This document shows, in pieces, positions 60,838 through 64,000 of a stretch of DNA of 64,000 nt. Below the pieces are notes generated by a model that did not search any database, was not told the DNA's origin, and worked only from the letters and a program-made list of their open reading frames with translations. Source of the DNA: Streptomyces sp. NBC_01669 (lineage in GTDB: Bacteria > Actinomycetota > Actinomycetes > Streptomycetales > Streptomycetaceae); assembly GCF_026339735.1 (NCBI RefSeq), contig NZ_JAPEQG010000001.1, positions 3,286,001 through 3,350,000 on the forward strand, read 5' to 3'. The first letter of the stretch is position 1, and each line of letters starts with the position of its first letter. The translations under genes and the position numbers were made by a program.

Positions 60838-61497
60838 TCACGGGAGTCGGTCCAGCCATTCCGTCACGGCAGTGGTGAGGAGTTCCATCGCCCGGTCCTC
60901 GGTCAGTCCGGACTTCTTCGGTACGGCGAAGCCGTGGTCCCCGTACGGCACCTCGGCGATCTCGTACTCCCCCGGAGGGAATTCGGCCGGCCGACCGAAA
61001 GGGTCGTGGCCGCCCTGCACGACGAGCGTGGGGACGCCAGCGCCGAGCAGCTCGTCCTTGCGGGACTTCTCCGGTCTGCCCGGCGGGTGCAGCGGGAAGC
61101 TGAGCGCGAGGACGGCGTGCGCGCCGAGCTCGGCCGCCGTGCGACAGGCCACCCGCGCGCCTGCGCTGCGTCCGCCGGCGACGACGGGCAGTCCGGGTGC
61201 GGTGAGAGCGGGCCACAGGTCGCGCCAGCCGGTGTCCAGGGTCTTCGGGGCGGGCGCGAGCTTCTTCCCGGCGACCCGCCACGGTTGCTCCACCAGGGCG
61301 ACGGTCACGCCGCGTGCGGGCAGTGCGGCGGCCAGTGCCTGGAGGTCGCGGGCCTCGATGCCGCCACCGGCCCCGTGGCTGACGGCGAGCACCAGGCGAG
61401 GTCTGCGCGCGGGCAGCCAGGTGATCCGGGCGGGCCCGGTGGCGGTGTCGACCGTCTCGGCCGTCGGGGCTGTCTCTCTACGACTCACAGCGCCCAT
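60838..61497 (-). CDS. Alpha/beta hydrolase (dienelactone-hydrolase-like)
   Basis: 219 residues. LVLAVSHGAGGGIEARD is the oxyanion loop, VVAGGRSAGARVACRTA holds the nucleophile Ser in GxSxG, LVVQGGHDPFGRP carries the Asp and YGDHGFAV the His. It is cytoplasmic, with substrate unknown. The ATG at 61497 has no ribosome site; a GTG at 61488 with AGGA upstream is equally possible. It is the next gene upstream of the sigR promoter on the same strand. Confidence 0.83.
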   Translation of the reverse strand: MGAVSRRETAPTAETVDTATGPARITWLPARRPRLVLAVSHGAGGGIEARDLQALAAALPARGVTVALVEQPWRVAGKKLAPAPKTLDTGWRDLWPALTAPGLPVVAGGRSAGARVACRTAAELGAHAVLALSFPLHPPGRPEKSRKDELLGAGVPTLVVQGGHDPFGRPAEFPPGEYEIAEVPYGDHGFAVPKKSGLTEDRAMELLTTAVTEWLDRLP

Positions 61498-61506
61498 CCT
61501 GCCCGG

Positions 61507-62322
61507 TCAGAAGAGCGTGCCGACCTCCGCCGCGGTCAGTTCCTCCAGGAGCTCGGGCCCGTTGTTGCGGACGTTGCTGACGGCCGTGGCCACCGGGTAC
61601 GCCCGCATCAGTCCGCCGGGCGGCGGTGCCAGCAGCGCCCGCAGCTCCTCGACGTCGGTGCGCGAGGGGTCCAGCCAGGCGTCCCAGCGGTCCGGGGTCA
61701 GCATCAGCGGCATCCGGGGGTGGATGTCGGAGAGCGCGCCCGGGCCCTCGGCGGGGGCAACGGCGAGCGGGGTGGTCTCCGCCTCGGTGGTGATCACGGA
61801 GCAGGTCACCCACCAGGCCTGCGGGTGGTCGTCCGGCAGCGTCCGATCACGCCAGAACTCGTACAGTCCGGCCATCGCGAAGACCGATCCATCGGCGGGC
61901 GTCACGAAGTACGGCTGCTTCCGCGGCCGCTTCTTCTTCCCCTTCTCCTCCAGCTGCCGCTCGTCGGCGCCGGTGACCCACTCGTAGTAGCCGTCGGCGG
62001 GCAGGATGCAGCGGCGCGAGACGAAGGGGCGGCGGAAGGACGGCTTCTCGTGGACGGTCTCCGCGCGGGCGTTGATCATCCGGGCTCCGCCCTCGGGCGA
62101 CTTGGCCCACGAGGGGACGAGTCCCCACTTCAGGGCCCGCAGCTGGCGAACCGGGCGCTGATCATCCGCGTCTTTCACGGGACGTTCCAGTACGGCGTAG
62201 ACCCCTTTGGTCGGCGCCACGTTGTAGTCGGGCTCCAGTGCCTCCGCCGGTTCCCATTTCTCGACGCCGAAGAGTCCGGTCAGATCCTCGGGCCGCCGAC
62301 TCGCTGCATACCGTCCGCACAT
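61507..62322 (-). CDS. SOS response-associated peptidase family (SRAP; YedK/HMCES-like)
   Basis: 271 residues. The mature N-terminus MCGRYAASR puts Cys2 in place to form the thiazolidine link with abasic DNA. NVAPTKGV, LKWGLVPSWAK, MINARAETVHEKPSFR, RRCILPADGYYEWV (Glu) and IHPRMPLML are the SRAP motifs. It protects abasic sites in single-stranded DNA. The start is certain because Cys must be second. It is divergent from the M50 gene. Confidence 0.95.
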   Translation of the reverse strand: MCGRYAASRRPEDLTGLFGVEKWEPAEALEPDYNVAPTKGVYAVLERPVKDADDQRPVRQLRALKWGLVPSWAKSPEGGARMINARAETVHEKPSFRRPFVSRRCILPADGYYEWVTGADERQLEEKGKKKRPRKQPYFVTPADGSVFAMAGLYEFWRDRTLPDDHPQAWWVTCSVITTEAETTPLAVAPAEGPGALSDIHPRMPLMLTPDRWDAWLDPSRTDVEELRALLAPPPGGLMRAYPVATAVSNVRNNGPELLEELTAAEVGTLF

Positions 62323-62374
62323 AAGTGCCAGACTGCCACGACCCACCGCCACGACCGCAAGGAGCCGCCCCCAC

Positions 62375-63088
62375 ATGGACAGCACCGAACTGGGCGATCT
62401 GTGGGATCGCGTCTTCGGTACCCAGCCCGCACCCGAGCAGTGGCTGGTGGTCGTGACGGCCACGGTCGCGCTCATCGCCGTCGTACCGAACGTCCTGTGG
62501 CGGCTCTCGCGCAACGCGATCACCATCGCCCACGAGGGCGGGCACGGGCTGATCGCCCTGGTCAGCGGGCGCAGGCTGGAAGGCATCCGGCTGCACTCGG
62601 ACACCAGCGGGCTGACCGTGAGCCGCGGCAGGCCCACCGGCGTCGGCATGATCCTCACCGCGGCGGCGGGGTACACCGCGCCGCCGCTGCTGGGACTCGG
62701 CGGCGCCTGGCTGCTCACCGACGGCCGGATCACGCTGCTGCTGTGGGTGTCGACCGCGCTGCTCGCGGTGATGCTGGTGATGATCCGCAATCTGTACGGG
62801 GCGCTCACGGTGATCTTCACCGGTACGGCGTTCCTGCTGGTCTCCTGGCTGGCTTCACCCGCGGTGCAGTCGCTGTTCGGGTACACCGTGGTCTGGTTCC
62901 TGCTGCTCGGGGGTGTACGTCCGGCGTTCGAGCTGCAGTCGAAGCGACGGCGCGGTGGGGCGCCGGACTCGGACGCGGACCAGTTGTCACGGCTCACGGA
63001 TGTGCCGGCCGTGCTGTGGCTGGGCTTTTTCCATGCGGTGTCGATCTGCTCGCTGATCGGCGGCGGCCGCTGGATGCTCGGCCGGTGA
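62375..63088 (+). CDS. M50-family (M50B) membrane metallopeptidase
   Basis: 237 residues with about six membrane helices. IAHEGGHGLIALVSG is the HExxH zinc motif within a helix. A second conserved region, GGGRWMLG near the end, and an Asn/Asp-type third ligand segment are less clear. Relatives are site-2-type proteases or M50B-like proteins of unknown targets. It is divergent from the SRAP gene, with 52 bases between starts. Confidence 0.8.
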   Translation: MDSTELGDLWDRVFGTQPAPEQWLVVVTATVALIAVVPNVLWRLSRNAITIAHEGGHGLIALVSGRRLEGIRLHSDTSGLTVSRGRPTGVGMILTAAAGYTAPPLLGLGGAWLLTDGRITLLLWVSTALLAVMLVMIRNLYGALTVIFTGTAFLLVSWLASPAVQSLFGYTVVWFLLLGGVRPAFELQSKRRRGGAPDSDADQLSRLTDVPAVLWLGFFHAVSICSLIGGGRWMLGR

Positions 63089-63191
63089 GGGACGACAGCC
63101 CGCGGCGGCGCCTACCATGCTTCTATTACGCCCCGGTTTCGGCTGATTTGATCAAGATCTGGGATTGCGGCGAGCCACTAAAGTGAGGTCC

Positions 63192-64000
63192 ATGACCGAA
63201 AGTTCCGTGCACCCCGCCCTCTGGCCCGCCCCCCATGCGAGCGGGGCCGTCGACGCGACCGTCATCGTGCCCGGATCGAAATCGGTCACCAACCGGGCGC
63301 TGGTCCTGGCCGCTCTCGCCGCCGAGCCGGGCTGGCTGCGCCGCCCCCTGCGCTCCCGCGACACCTTGCTGATGGCGCAGGCGCTGCGCGCGATGGGCGT
63401 CGGCATCGAGGAGGGCGTCGGCCCGGACGGCTCCGGCGAGGCCTGGCGGGTCATTCCGGCCGGGCTGCACGGACCCACCACGGTCGACGTCGGCAACGCC
63501 GGAACGGTGATGCGTTTCCTGCCGCCGGTCGCCGCCCTCGCCGACGGTCCGATCCGCTTCGACGGCGACCCGCGTGCGTACGAGCGGCCGCTGACCGGCG
63601 TGATCGACGCGCTGCGGGTGCTCGGCGCCCGGATCGACGACGACGGGCGCGGTTCACTGCCGATGACCGTGCACGGTGGCGGGGCGCTGGACGGCGGCCC
63701 GGTGGCGATCGACGCCTCCTCGTCGTCCCAGTTCGTCTCGGCGCTGCTGCTGTCGGCGCCGCGTTTCAACCAGGGCGTGGAGGTACGCCACACCGGTTCC
63801 CGGCTGCCTTCGATGCCGCACATCCGGATGACGGTCGACATGCTGCGGGCCGTCGGCGCCCAGGTCGACGAGCCGGAGACGGGCGGCGAGCCGAATGTCT
63901 GGCGGGTGTCCCCGTCGGCGCTGCTCGGCCGCGACCTGACGGTCGAGCCGGACCTTTCCAACGCCCAGCCCTTCCTCGCGGCGGCGCTGGTCACGGGTGG
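63192..64000 (+). CDS. aroA: 3-phosphoshikimate 1-carboxyvinyltransferase (EPSP synthase), 3' end outside window
   Basis: The first 269 residues of ~440. It joins shikimate-3-P and phosphoenolpyruvate in aromatic amino-acid synthesis. [20 protein letters not shown] is the S3P-binding loop with the key Lys, [17 protein letters not shown] is the PEP loop, and [10 protein letters not shown] and [15 protein letters not shown] are conserved. The ATG at 63192 has GAGG upstream. It is truncated only by the window edge. Confidence 0.95.
   Translation, partial: MTESSVHPALWPAPHASGAVDATVIVPGSKSVTNRALVLAALAAEPGWLRRPLRSRDTLLMAQALRAMGVGIEEGVGPDGSGEAWRVIPAGLHGPTTVDVGNAGTVMRFLPPVAALADGPIRFDGDPRAYERPLTGVIDALRVLGARIDDDGRGSLPMTVHGGGALDGGPVAIDASSSSQFVSALLLSAPRFNQGVEVRHTGSRLPSMPHIRMTVDMLRAVGAQVDEPETGGEPNVWRVSPSALLGRDLTVEPDLSNAQPFLAAALVTG

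Overview
The window is chromosomal DNA of a Streptomyces or a very close relative. The base composition is strongly GC-biased, with G/C at almost every third codon position, and the gene content is typical: WblE, the sigH/prsH pair, the das chitobiose system with DasR, class Ia ribonucleotide reductase behind a B12 riboswitch, and sigR/rsrA. From about 29.9 kb to the right edge the gene order follows the known S. coelicolor order (sigH, wblE, sensor kinase, nagB, dasD-CBA/dasR, nrdABS, def, sigR/rsrA, aroA), so this half is conserved core chromosome.

Layout. Bases 1-6,850 look like the edge of a decayed mobile element: a relaxase cut by the window edge, a four-gene minus-strand cassette (unknown protein, degenerate aminoglycoside-phosphotransferase fold, methyltransferase, HAD-like protein), a divergent NsdA-like regulator plus NUDIX hydrolase, and a tyrosine-integrase fragment. 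Bases 6,852-11,775 hold an ArsR-type regulator divergent from an M20 amidohydrolase and a polar amino-acid ABC transporter. Bases 12-21.6 kb are accessory genes: an MFS pump with its TetR repressor, a nucleotidyltransferase-like gene, two Rossmann enzymes, a truncated haemoglobin, a YtrA-type GntR regulator with a membrane protein, and a GNAT. Bases 21.7-26.3 kb contain a family 2B (EshA-like) encapsulin shell with a polyprenyl diphosphate synthase as presumed cargo, divergent from nsrR and hmp. Two NsrR-like sites are visible there, one in the promoter region shared with the shell gene. Bases 26.4-29.7 kb carry an amidase remnant, a PLP deaminase, a Na+/H+ antiporter and a small zinc-finger protein.

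Bases 29.9-35.2 kb hold stress and development regulators (prsH, sigH, wblE, a PdtaS-like kinase). Bases 35.5-43.7 kb hold amino-sugar uptake and catabolism: DasABC imports chitobiose, DasD is expected to hydrolyse it, NagB deaminates GlcN-6-P, and DasR acts through dre sites seen at dasA/dasR, at nagB/SIS and near the kinase gene. The SIS gene carries a one-base frameshift in a G-run. Bases 43.9-46.5 kb hold a DUF3311/MctP-type transporter and a GNAT. Bases 46.6-51.5 kb are the cobalamin riboswitch and nrdA-nrdB-nrdS, with a small membrane protein antisense. After that come a GH20 hexosaminidase, an M15 peptidase, peptide deformylase, a TPR protein, two linked membrane HD-domain proteins, rsrA and sigR (with a perfect GGAAT-N18-GTT promoter), a hydrolase, an SRAP protein, an M50 peptidase and the start of aroA.

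Two things stand out. The first is the encapsulin/polyprenyl-synthase locus, with strong hairpins between shell and cargo genes and a possible nitric-oxide link. The second is a small dispersed element (copies at about 37.6, 45.8 and 54.6 kb) with imperfect terminal inverted repeats ending in CTAG. All three copies sit at the TAG stop codon of a gene and between that stop and the gene's terminator hairpin. No tRNA, rRNA, CRISPR array or intact transposase was seen.
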